64,000 nt of DNA from Strigops habroptila. Its lineage: Eukaryota; Chordata; Aves; Psittaciformes; Psittacidae. The DNA is taken from the NCBI RefSeq assembly GCF_004027225.2, contig NC_044282.2:50250576-50314575 (forward strand), written 5' to 3'. Under the pieces are notes generated by a model that was not told the origin of the DNA, ran no database searches, and was given only the letters and a program-made list of their open reading frames with translations. Positions 57,101 to 61,408 of the stretch are shown here, piece after piece. Every line of letters begins with the position of its first letter. Within the stretch, counting starts at the first letter, position 1. Made by a program: the position numbers and the translations under genes.

Positions 57101-59815
57101 TTCTCATTGTTCTCATTCCCAAACTGCGCATTATATACAATTGCATCACTCCACCAAATACAGGCTGCTTGATTGCCACACCAATCTCTTATCTGGCACT
57201 GTATGCATCCTGTTTTACTGATAGCTCTTATTCCTCACCCCCACCGCCCTGCCCCCAGACTTGGGAAATTCAATTCAGGTGAATGAGAATATTAACAAGA
57301 ACAAAAATTGCAGCTAATCTGGGGGTCCAACTTAAGAAATCCATGCCAGCTTTATCAGTGTCTTGAATGTAACACAACTTTACATGTTCATCATGGGAGT
57401 CATCTTCCAAGGGTGATAATTACAGTTGTAAGTGCTTAGCACTCTGCAATTAAAAATTAATCATCCCAAATGAGATAACAGAAACATAGAGACAGAAACA
57501 TAGTCAATAGAGACCTGTGAGAAGTTTTTTTAAGGCCTTTCTTTGTGTCCTAAATGACTGCATACAAAGATATTTAATTTTATTTCCTAGTGCAGCATTC
57601 AACTTCCTTTCCGCTTCTGCTGTCCCTCACCTCACTCATTCCAAACCATTCAGCTTTACAAGAACTAAGGCAGGGAGTGTTTTGTGACTTTTTCTGAAAA
57701 GTGTCATTAAATCAGGACTAAATGAGACAAATGTTCCAAAGCGAAAGCCACAGTCACCTAAATAACATCACTGTTAAGGCACCTTAGGGCAAAAACTGAA
57801 TCATGTTGGCAAAGTGATTTGTTTGCCTACGTATGTCAGTGTAAAATCAATTTCCCACTAAAACTGTAAAAAGAATATTAGAAGCGTCCCTTGGCTACTG
57901 ACAGTCTTCAAGAAGGATGTAAATCCAAACAAACTATATAGCATAATATTATCAAGCCTTCCTATTTCTGCCATTCAAGAGTGGAATTATCTTGAAAATA
58001 AATAAGCAAGAAATACCAAGTTTAAAATAGCCTGTACCATTTGCTGATGTTGACAAGCAGAATTCCATGATGCTTAAAAATTCTATGAGGGCAGATGAGG
58101 ACCCTCAGACTGTAGTTCCACAATCACTTTAAATTGGCATACCTCCATGCTACCACTAAAGAGAGGTCTCATGCTTCACTCAGCTTTAACTGACATATAA
58201 TTCAACCCCCCTTGTTAGCTACATGAGTACTAGGGTGATCACTCAGCAAAAGGAAACAAAACAACACAATTGTTTCTCAGACTAATCAGTTCTTTAACCA
58301 ACTTATCATATATCTTCAAGAATACTAATAGCAGCAGAAGAAAAGGGATACTTGTCAGAAATGTGCCCCCTTAACACAACTGTAAAACCAGCCTCGTGCC
58401 ACCACACCAAAGTCTTCCTCACGGCTTGCAAACATGTAAATCACTTTCATGTGTTACCAGAAACAAACGCTATTTACCATATCTCAAATACAGTTAAATA
58501 CAAATAGGTGCGACTGCCTACTTGCCTATATGAACAATCTATAAAGTCAGCAACTGGTAACACTGCAATCGTGTTTTCCAAACACCATACGTGTTGCTGC
58601 AACTGAGATTTACAGATCAAGAGAAACAAACAAAAAAGGTCTTTCTGACAAACGAAATCATATTTTTATGAGAATGGCTTCCGTAATTACAAATAGGTTC
58701 ATTATTCCATCTGTGATGGTTTTTTACATCTTCTCTGTGTAGATGTTCTCATTAAACCCAGGACTTTATCAAAATACTTCCATAAACTACTTTTAGTGGG
58801 AAACGCATTAGCAACTGCAGTGGACTTGAAAGCTACTACAAGAAAGAAAGAAAGAAAATCACATTGCTTGCATCCTCTATGTCTAACTCAGACAAGAGTA
58901 GACATAGAAGCAGCTAGCTCAGCTCGTTCTATGGAAAAGAGGAAAATGCAAAGATGAAAGAGCTTCTCAGCTTTTCCACTGACCCATGAAAAAGAATAGA
59001 CAGAAGCAAGCAAAAACTGGTAATGCAAGAACAGTATTTCCCCATGTTTTAAGCTTTGGCATCCATTTGTGGATGGATGTGTGCCTTGTAGATGCAAAGT
59101 GATATATTTTTTTAACCCACCGCTGAAAATAAAGATGCAGCCACTCTGATACTCAAGTATAGAGAGGGATCTAGTTTTCCTCATGCAAGGTAAGCTCGAT
59201 AAAGGCTATGTTTCCACCAGGACAGCTGCCACTGCTCTCAGTACAGCTGTTTCTCGAGATGAGACCAGGATTTCATTACAGCTTCTCTACTATCAACTCG
59301 ATAGTAAACCAGGCATATATCGTTCACAGCTAATGAACAGGAAATACCCCAAGGCACCCTAGGTGGCACAAACCACGGTGACAAGGTGGGAATTAAGTGA
59401 CACAAGGCCATGTCAGGAACGGGATGACCGCAGGGATATCTCCTCTGTTTGCCCCTGCTACCCTCCCCGGTCTTGTGCTCAACAGGAACGGATCGGGCAG
59501 CCCGGCGAACCTCCCTGGAGGCAACAGCCCGTCCCCGCGGCCCCCAGGGCCGGCGGCCTCCCCCCGTCGCCGGCTGCCCTGCCACGGGTCAGCAGGGTGC
59601 ATCCCCGCCCGCGCCGACGTGGCCGTTCTCCTCCCCGCACCCCGCCGTGCCGCGGCGACACGCACCTGCACCTCGGTCTCTGGAGGCCACTCGGTGTTAA
59701 CCAGCAGGTCGTACAGAATATTCTCCTCCTCCTCCTCCTCCTTCTCACCGGCACCGGCCATCGCCTCCCCTCTCGGCGCCGGTCCTCCCCTCGCCCCGCC
59801 GATGGCGGCGGCCAT
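3075..59815 (-). CDS. NBAS: NBAS, coding exons 1-31 (gene continues beyond the left edge)
   Basis: NBAS (NAG) is a large peripheral ER protein. With RINT1 and ZW10 it forms the NRZ/Dsl1-type tether that captures Golgi-derived COPI vesicles at the syntaxin-18 SNARE site, and it also takes part in nonsense-mediated mRNA decay. Thirty-one exons were found by translating the minus strand and matching my memory of vertebrate NBAS. Their lengths sum to 3721 nt (1240 codons plus one base), with no internal stop and consistent phases at all 30 junctions. Human NBAS is about 2371 residues, so about half is present. Residues about 65-390 are the Nbas_N beta-propeller; an acidic then basic linker lies near residues 470-530; the Sec39 domain starts around residue 680-700 and runs out of the window. 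Introns range from 116 bp to 12.7 kb. DDX1 lies head to head upstream. The identification is very secure; exact exon edges are inferred from GT-AG rules and phase. Confidence 0.97.
3188..5884 (-). other. NBAS intron 30
   Basis: A 2.7-kb intron containing one CR1 fragment (4531-4640). Nothing else was recognised. Confidence 0.85.
4531..4640 (-). mobile_element. CR1 LINE 3' fragment
   Basis: The plus strand shows ATAGAATCATAGAATAGTTT followed by GGGTTGGAAGG, the complement of the CR1 3' tail. A short internal duplication repeats the GGGTTGGAAGG segment. It lies in NBAS intron 30. Confidence 0.85.
5885..6108 (-). CDS. NBAS: NBAS exon 30
   Basis: This 224-bp exon encodes [45 protein letters not shown] and [14 protein letters not shown]. 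The acceptor is CTTTTAG and the donor is GTATAT. Confidence 0.97.
6661..6740. repeat. G/T-rich low-complexity tract
   Basis: Runs of G (up to nine) alternate with T runs (GGGTTTTTGGGTTTTTTGGG). It could form a G-quadruplex on the plus strand. It lies in NBAS intron 29. Confidence 0.85.
6885..7030 (-). mobile_element. CR1 LINE 3' fragment (diverged)
   Basis: The segment AATAGAAAAGCCCAGGTTGG and the following GGGACCTCTAGATCATCTGG match the CR1 3' end in antisense. It is heavily diverged on the right. It lies in NBAS intron 29. Confidence 0.75.
7077..7125. repeat. Poly-A / A-C rich tract
   Basis: A run of about 25 A is followed by A-rich sequence with scattered C. On the transcribed strand it is T-rich with scattered G. 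It lies in NBAS intron 29. Confidence 0.9.
8506..8608 (-). CDS. NBAS: NBAS exon 29
   Basis: This 103-bp exon encodes [20 protein letters not shown] and [14 protein letters not shown]. The acceptor is CTTGCAG and the donor is GTGAG. Confidence 0.96.
8609..10187 (-). other. NBAS intron 28
   Basis: A 1.6-kb intron with a short CR1 tail (9843-9905) and A-rich tracts near 9402 and 9510. Nothing else was recognised. Confidence 0.85.
9843..9905 (-). mobile_element. CR1 LINE 3' fragment (short)
   Basis: CATAGAATCATAGAATATAT then GGGTTGGAGGGACCTTCAAA marks a short CR1 tail in antisense, inside NBAS intron 28. Confidence 0.85.
10188..10310 (-). CDS. NBAS: NBAS exon 28
   Basis: This 123-bp exon encodes [20 protein letters not shown] and [10 protein letters not shown]. 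It is GC-richer than the flanking introns. The phase is 2 in and 2 out, so skipping it would keep the frame. The donor GTTAGT is chosen to leave AA, which exon 29 completes to Lys. Confidence 0.94.
10876..10938 (-). CDS. NBAS: NBAS exon 27
   Basis: This 63-bp exon encodes [20 protein letters not shown]. The phase is 2 in and 2 out, with a TTTGCAG acceptor and a GTATTT donor. Confidence 0.92.
11669..11802 (-). CDS. NBAS: NBAS exon 26 (two possible acceptors)
   Basis: This exon encodes [32 protein letters not shown] and [10 protein letters not shown]. The upstream acceptor CTGTTAG gives 134 bp and matches the mammalian residue count. A second AG six bases further in (exon right end 11796) gives 128 bp in the same frame. 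The donor is GTAAACA after phase 2. Confidence 0.92.
12772..12945 (-). CDS. NBAS: NBAS exon 25
   Basis: This 174-bp exon (58 codons, phase 0-0) encodes [20 protein letters not shown] and [20 protein letters not shown]. The acceptor is TTTCCAG and the donor is GTAAGTATGG. Confidence 0.97.
13946..14131 (-). CDS. NBAS: NBAS exon 24
   Basis: This 186-bp exon (62 codons, phase 0-0) encodes [35 protein letters not shown] and [19 protein letters not shown]. The acceptor is CTTCAG and the donor is GTAAGT. Confidence 0.97.
15486..15639 (-). CDS. NBAS: NBAS exon 23
   Basis: This 154-bp exon encodes [30 protein letters not shown] and [16 protein letters not shown]. The acceptor is TTTAAAG behind a T-rich tract and the donor is GTGAG. 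Confidence 0.96.
16195..16278 (-). CDS. NBAS: NBAS exon 22
   Basis: This 84-bp exon encodes [20 protein letters not shown] and WCEKAEC, matching the NBAS IIPWHEHKHRAKDWCEELAC region. The acceptor ATACCAG after a CT-rich tract was chosen because it restores the Cys codon and the phase. A nearer TACAAG is out of phase. Confidence 0.93.
16508..16564. repeat. A-rich low-complexity tract
   Basis: Several A runs are separated by single G or C bases. It lies in NBAS intron 21 near its 3' (acceptor) end. Confidence 0.85.
17888..18127 (-). other. Unidentified minus-strand ORF with splice-like acceptor in NBAS intron 21
   Basis: A minus-strand frame begins after TTTTTTTTATCAG and encodes, among others, [20 protein letters not shown] and [20 protein letters not shown], ending at a TAA near 17888. 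I do not recognise the protein, and it does not match NBAS. The acceptor-like tract and the ordinary protein-like composition set it apart from the other intron ORFs. It may be a chance ORF, an alternative exon, or part of an old retrocopy. Confidence 0.3.
18346..18415. repeat. A-C rich low-complexity tract
   Basis: A poly-A run followed by mixed AAACC and AAAAC words, in NBAS intron 21. Confidence 0.85.
23008..23465 (-). mobile_element. CR1 LINE fragment (internal 3' region)
   Basis: The plus strand carries recognisable CR1 antisense phrases such as CACCAGGACCTCCAGGTCCT and CAGCAGAGCTGCTTCCCAGT. It is old and diverged, with no intact reading frame. It lies in NBAS intron 21. Confidence 0.75.
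27121..27158. repeat. Poly-A followed by A-C rich tract
   Basis: About 19 A followed by CAAACCAAAAAAACCCC. It lies in NBAS intron 21. Confidence 0.85.
28978..29114 (-). CDS. NBAS: NBAS exon 21
   Basis: This 137-bp exon encodes [20 protein letters not shown] and [20 protein letters not shown], part of Sec39. It leaves in phase 2 at GTAAGG into the 12.7-kb intron 21. Confidence 0.96.
29403..29507 (-). CDS. NBAS: NBAS exon 20
   Basis: This 105-bp exon (35 codons, phase 0-0) encodes [20 protein letters not shown] and [15 protein letters not shown]. The acceptor is preceded by an uninterrupted run of about 20 T (on the minus strand). Confidence 0.96.
30226..30304 (-). CDS. NBAS: NBAS exon 19
   Basis: This 79-bp exon encodes [20 protein letters not shown] and RLETYK, at the entry to the Sec39 domain. 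The acceptor is AACACAG and the donor is GTGAGG. Confidence 0.96.
30576..30710 (-). CDS. NBAS: NBAS exon 18
   Basis: This 135-bp exon encodes [20 protein letters not shown], then a Lys/Glu-rich segment ending [14 protein letters not shown]. The donor GTAAAT lies inside the Lys codon, which exon 19 completes. Confidence 0.94.
31489..31640 (-). CDS. NBAS: NBAS exon 17
   Basis: This 152-bp exon encodes [20 protein letters not shown] and [20 protein letters not shown]. It ends in phase 2 at a GTTTGG donor, weaker than most here. Confidence 0.95.
32770..32895 (-). CDS. NBAS: NBAS exon 16
   Basis: This 126-bp exon (42 codons, phase 0-0) encodes [20 protein letters not shown] and [19 protein letters not shown]. 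The helical pattern is typical of the transition into the alpha-solenoid. Confidence 0.97.
33689..33946 (-). CDS. NBAS: NBAS exon 15 (charged linker)
   Basis: This 258-bp exon (86 codons, phase 0-0) is the longest in the window. It encodes an acidic cluster ([15 protein letters not shown]), then [18 protein letters not shown], then a basic [10 protein letters not shown] stretch and [17 protein letters not shown]. The charged region links the propeller to the Sec39 part. The donor is GTAAGT. Confidence 0.97.
35072..35265 (-). CDS. NBAS: NBAS exon 14
   Basis: This 194-bp exon encodes [17 protein letters not shown], then [20 protein letters not shown], then [13 protein letters not shown]. The acceptor is TTTCAG, and the donor GTGAGG follows a complete codon. 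Confidence 0.97.
36732..36795 (-). CDS. NBAS: NBAS exon 13
   Basis: This 64-bp exon encodes [20 protein letters not shown]. It is left in phase 1 at a GTATGT donor. The match to NBAS NPDWRLS is clear. Confidence 0.94.
36796..42259 (-). other. NBAS introns 11 and 12 (interleaved with exon 12)
   Basis: The introns lie at 36796-39094 and 39224-42259. An A-C rich patch follows exon 12 at about 39245-39420. No mobile element or further exon was recognised. Confidence 0.8.
39095..39223 (-). CDS. NBAS: NBAS exon 12
   Basis: This 129-bp exon (43 codons, phase 0-0) encodes [20 protein letters not shown] and [18 protein letters not shown], the last clear propeller blade. It has a GGCAG acceptor and a GTAAG donor. 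Confidence 0.96.
42260..42325 (-). CDS. NBAS: NBAS exon 11
   Basis: This 66-bp (22-codon) exon encodes [18 protein letters not shown], recognisable against the mammalian GLLRMLSVKFYSRQGQEQ. It is the most diverged exon in the window. The phase is 0 in and out, with a CTTACAG acceptor and a GT donor. Confidence 0.88.
42718..42847 (+). mobile_element. CR1 LINE 3' fragment
   Basis: CCAGGTTGGACAGAGCCTTG through GGTTGGAACTAGATGATCTT to a terminal TCTATGATTCTATGATT marks a plus-strand CR1 tail, in NBAS intron 10. Confidence 0.92.
43236..43374 (-). CDS. NBAS: NBAS exon 10
   Basis: This 139-bp exon encodes [13 protein letters not shown] and [19 protein letters not shown], a propeller blade. The acceptor is TTATAG and the donor is GTAAGTATG. 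Confidence 0.95.
44464..44781 (+). mobile_element. CR1 LINE 3' fragment (about 320 bp)
   Basis: This plus-strand copy of the CR1 3' end contains GTAGTGGTAGGACAAGGGGT, GGTTGCCCAGGGAGGCTGTG and the terminal TCTATGA repeats. It lies in NBAS intron 9. Confidence 0.93.
45128..45785 (-). mobile_element. CR1 LINE 3' fragment with open ORF2 C-terminus
   Basis: This antisense copy runs from AGAATCACAGAATCGTTTAG to CTGGGCACAACCTGGCTCAT. On the minus strand a frame of 178 codons (45747-45211) stays open and includes [20 protein letters not shown] and [18 protein letters not shown], the conserved C-terminal part of CR1 ORF2. No reverse transcriptase core is present. It is a truncated LINE, not a host gene. 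Confidence 0.92.
46540..47080. repeat. GC-richer repeat-like block in NBAS intron 9, unidentified
   Basis: This block is clearly richer in G and C than the surrounding intron. It carries GCAGCAGTTTG twice (near 46518 and 46838) and a CCTACAAAAAG element that resembles LTR promoter sequence. I could not assign a family; an old LTR is one possibility, a plain intronic segment another. Confidence 0.35.
49996..50094 (-). CDS. NBAS: NBAS exon 9
   Basis: This 99-bp exon encodes [20 protein letters not shown] and then [12 protein letters not shown] of the propeller. The phase is 2 in and 2 out. Only 116 bp separate it from exon 8, the shortest intron here. Confidence 0.95.
50211..50344 (-). CDS. 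NBAS: NBAS exon 8
   Basis: This 134-bp exon encodes [20 protein letters not shown] followed by [19 protein letters not shown], nearly identical to mammalian NBAS. The acceptor is a weak TAAAG after a modest pyrimidine tract; it was chosen because it alone keeps the frame with exon 7. The donor is GTAAGC. Confidence 0.95.
50530..50815 (-). mobile_element. ERV pol (integrase-region) relic
   Basis: The plus strand contains antisense phrases familiar from avian ERV integrase genes (CCATTGTACCATTCAATTTT, GAGGCTGGTGCATGATAGGG, TTGGCCCAGGTGTCTACTAG). The copy is short and broken by frameshifts, with no intact coding capacity. It lies in NBAS intron 7. The ERVL-like assignment is from memory. Confidence 0.65.
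51144..51277 (-). CDS. NBAS: NBAS exon 7
   Basis: This 134-bp exon encodes [20 protein letters not shown] and continues through the conserved [19 protein letters not shown], a WD-like propeller blade. The donor is GTAAGTG after a complete codon (phase 0). Confidence 0.96.
51676..51719 (-). CDS. NBAS: NBAS exon 6
   Basis: This 44-bp exon encodes [14 protein letters not shown]. It is entered in phase 2 and left in phase 1, with a TTTGCAG acceptor and a GT donor. Confidence 0.92.
52806..52853 (-). CDS. NBAS: NBAS exon 5
   Basis: This 48-bp exon encodes [15 protein letters not shown], a propeller strand conserved in NBAS. The phase is 2 in and 2 out, with TTTCAG and GT splice sites. Confidence 0.93.
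53796..53893 (+). mobile_element. CR1 LINE 3' fragment
   Basis: AGCAGCCTGGTCTAGCGGAA through CCAAACTATTCTATGATT is a plus-strand CR1 tail of about 100 bp in NBAS intron 4. Confidence 0.88.
54135..54212 (-). CDS. NBAS: NBAS exon 4
   Basis: This 78-bp exon encodes [17 protein letters not shown], the first strand region of the N-terminal propeller. The phase is 2 in and 2 out, with a TTTCAG acceptor and a GT donor. Confidence 0.93.
54397..54433 (-). CDS. NBAS: NBAS exon 3
   Basis: This 37-bp microexon runs from phase 1 to phase 2 and encodes [10 protein letters not shown], matching the conserved LFLRQYIWYS of NBAS. Splice dinucleotides are present on both sides. A 184-bp intron separates it from exon 4. 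Confidence 0.9.
54779..54850. repeat. A-C rich low-complexity tract
   Basis: About 70 bp are almost entirely A and C, with no G and no T. It lies in NBAS intron 2 and creates spurious Phe/Val-rich frames on the minus strand. Confidence 0.9.
55135..55189 (-). CDS. NBAS: NBAS exon 2
   Basis: This 55-bp exon is entered in phase 0 and left in phase 1. It encodes the conserved KHGASFIIT segment. The acceptor TGCAG and the donor GT after ...TTACAG are both present. Confidence 0.9.
55190..59665 (-). other. NBAS intron 1 (4.5 kb)
   Basis: AT-rich except for the CpG-rich 5' end above about 59440. I recognised no mobile element; a 20-A run lies at 56180-56199 and a short AAAG run near 58841. Confidence 0.82.
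56180..56199. repeat. Poly-A run (about 20 A)
   Basis: An uninterrupted A homopolymer in NBAS intron 1. Confidence 0.9.
59666..59815 (-). CDS. NBAS: NBAS coding exon 1 (codons 1-50)
   Basis: This exon starts at an ATG at 59815 with A at -3 and G at +4. It ends at the donor GT at 59665-59664 in phase 0. The conserved segment [18 protein letters not shown] is encoded just before the donor. A second in-frame ATG at 59761 also has a good context and would give a 32-residue exon, closer to the human 39 residues as I recall it. A GAG-rich run encodes a poly-glutamate stretch just ahead of the conserved block. The start choice is therefore uncertain. Confidence 0.88.
59720..59747 (-). repeat. (GAG)n / (CTC)n trinucleotide run in NBAS exon 1
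   Basis: Consecutive CTC/CTT triplets on the plus strand encode the EKEEEEEE run in the NBAS N-terminus. It is likely to vary in length between individuals and species. Confidence 0.75.
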
Positions 59816-60095
59816 GCTGTCTCCACCCACCCAGCGCCGCAGCGGCGACGGTACCCGGCGAAGGCCAAACTAGTGACGCCCGGCCGTTCCGCGCGGCCCG
59901 CGGCCTTTAGTTGTTCCAGCGCTGCCACCGGCTGCGACTCGCCTCGCCGTGGGGCGAGAGGCCGTCGCCTGCCCTGCCCGAGGGGCTCTGGAGCCCTGAA
60001 AGGGGGACCTTGAAGTTGAGGGCAAGGGAGCGAGGCTGAGGAGCCCTCCCCTCCTCAGTGGGGGCTGAAGGGTGGCAGCTGCATCAGCAGAAACT

Positions 60096-60955
60096 GAGAA
60101 TCATAGATTCAGCTCAGTTGGAAAAGACCTTTAAGATCATCGAGTTGAACTGTTACCCCAGCACTGCCAAGTCCACCACTAAACCATGTCACTAAGGGCC
60201 TCATCTACATGGGTTTTGAACACTTCCAGGTATGGTGATTCCACCACTGCCCTGGGCAGCCTGTTCCAATGCCTGATCACCCTCTTGGTGAACAAATTTT
60301 TCCTAATATCCAATCTAAACCTCCCCTGGCACAGTTTGAGGCTGTTACCTCTTGTCCTGTTGCTTGTTACTTGGGTAGACCAACCCCCTCCTCACTACAA
60401 CCTCCTTTCAGGTACTTGTAGAGAGCAATAAGGTCCCCCCCGAGCCTTCTCTTCTCCAGACTAAACAACCCCACTTCCCTCAGACATTCCTCATAAGACT
60501 TGTGCTTCAGCCCCTTCACCAGCTTTGTCTCCCTTCTCTGCACATACTCCAGCAACTCAGTATCTCTCTTGTAGATCATTGATAAAGATATTAAACAACA
60601 CTGGCCCTAATACCGAGCCCTGAGGGACACCACTAGTGACCAGTCTCCAACAAGATGTGACACCGTTTACCACCACTCTTTGGGCTCTGCCATCCAGCCA
60701 GTTTCCAATCCAGCGAAGAATACACCTCTCCAGGCCATGAGCAGCCAGTTTCTCCAGTAGAACGCTGTGGGAGACAGTGTCATACAGTCTTTCCCTCATC
60801 AGCCAGGCAGGTCACCTTGTCATAGGAGATCAGGTTGGTCAAGCAGGACCTGCCCTTCGCGAACTCGTGCTGACCAGGCCTGATCCCTCCGTTTTCCCGC
60901 CTGTGCTTTAATCTCACTTAGGATCATCTGCGCCATGACCTTCCCCAGTGCAAAC
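60096..60955 (-). mobile_element. CR1 LINE with internal deletions, between NBAS and DDX1
   Basis: The minus strand reads from an ORF2 reverse-transcriptase segment ([37 protein letters not shown]) to the CR1 3' end. Near 60573-60580 the reading jumps from FINDL directly into the C-terminal region ([14 protein letters not shown]), losing the catalytic ADD-box segment. Near 60785-60791 a second, smaller gap removes the motif normally between DEGK and DTVSHS. The copy is inactive. Confidence 0.88.
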
Positions 60956-61056
60956 ACACATTTTGTGCTTAAAACATAAGTTACCCTGGGTGTAAATTCG
61001 ACTGCCCCTCATGACTTCACTGTCTGAAGCCACAGCTAGAGGCCCAGCACCACAGA

Positions 61057-61117
61057 CTCACAGAATCAACGGGTTTGGAAAAGACTTTTAAGATCATCAA
61101 GTCATGCTCAAGCTCTG
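61057..61117 (-). mobile_element. CR1 LINE 3' fragment (short)
   Basis: CACAGAATCAACGGGTTTGG followed by AAAAGACTTTTAAGATCATC is a short antisense CR1 tail, about 275 bp upstream of the DDX1 start codon. Confidence 0.75.
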
Positions 61118-61123
61118 ATTTGC

Positions 61124-61142
61124 GGGGGGGGGGGGGGCGGGG
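61124..61142 (+). repeat. G-homopolymer (14 G, then C, then 4 G)
   Basis: A run of 14 G followed by CGGGG lies between the short CR1 fragment and the DDX1 CpG island, about 250 bp upstream of the DDX1 start codon. Homopolymers of this kind are error-prone in assemblies. Confidence 0.9.
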
Positions 61143-61388
61143 AATACATCGGGCTTTCAGAAAACTGGCAAAATCGTGAGCGGGTGACCAGAGTGGACCC
61201 TAAAAACCCGGAAACATAACAAAACTAATTCCTCCTTCGATTCTGCCCTTGCTGTATTGTGTATCCCGTGCCGAAGGGCGCCCACAGGCCCGGAACGCAC
61301 GGCGCGGTGCCTCCTCCTCCCGCCCGGCGCCATAAAGCGCGGACGCGCTCAGCACTTGCGCTTTGCCGGTTGTGGGGTGTCGTTGTGC

Positions 61389-61400
61389 GAAGATGGCGGC
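61389..61400 (+). promoter_or_regulatory. YY1-like motif overlapping the DDX1 start codon
   Basis: The sequence GAAGATGGCGGC fits the canonical YY1 site AAnATGGCGGC that occurs just downstream of many vertebrate transcription starts. It contains the DDX1 ATG. Binding is inferred, not shown. Confidence 0.5.
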
Positions 61401-61408
61401 TTTTTCGG
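61393..61408 (+). CDS. DDX1: DDX1 coding exon 1
   Basis: The first 16 coding bases encode MAAFS plus the first base of a Glu codon. The donor GTACGT starts at 61409. The 5' UTR is not delimited by sequence alone; CpG-rich sequence extends from about 61245. Confidence 0.93.

Larger units (their letters stand above)
59440..60010 (-). promoter_or_regulatory. CpG-rich promoter/first-exon region of NBAS
   Basis: This is a dense CpG segment in an otherwise AT-rich window. It covers NBAS coding exon 1, the start of intron 1 and about 200 bp upstream. I saw no convincing TATA box at the expected place. The transcription start cannot be fixed from sequence alone. Confidence 0.75.
59816..61392. other. 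NBAS-DDX1 divergent intergenic/UTR region
   Basis: There are 1.58 kb between the two start codons. It contains both 5' UTRs, the two CpG-rich flanks, one large and one small CR1 fragment, and the G14 run. No third gene was recognised. Confidence 0.85.

Noticed and set aside
59363..60013. Plus-strand 216-codon ORF opposite NBAS exon 1
   Set aside because: It lies antisense to the conserved NBAS first exon in a CpG island. Its Arg/Pro/Ala-rich composition is what GC-rich antisense DNA gives by chance.
60892..60901. E2F-like TTTTCCCGCC upstream of DDX1
   Set aside because: It lies inside the CR1 copy, more than 490 bp from the DDX1 start codon, and single motif matches of this length are common.
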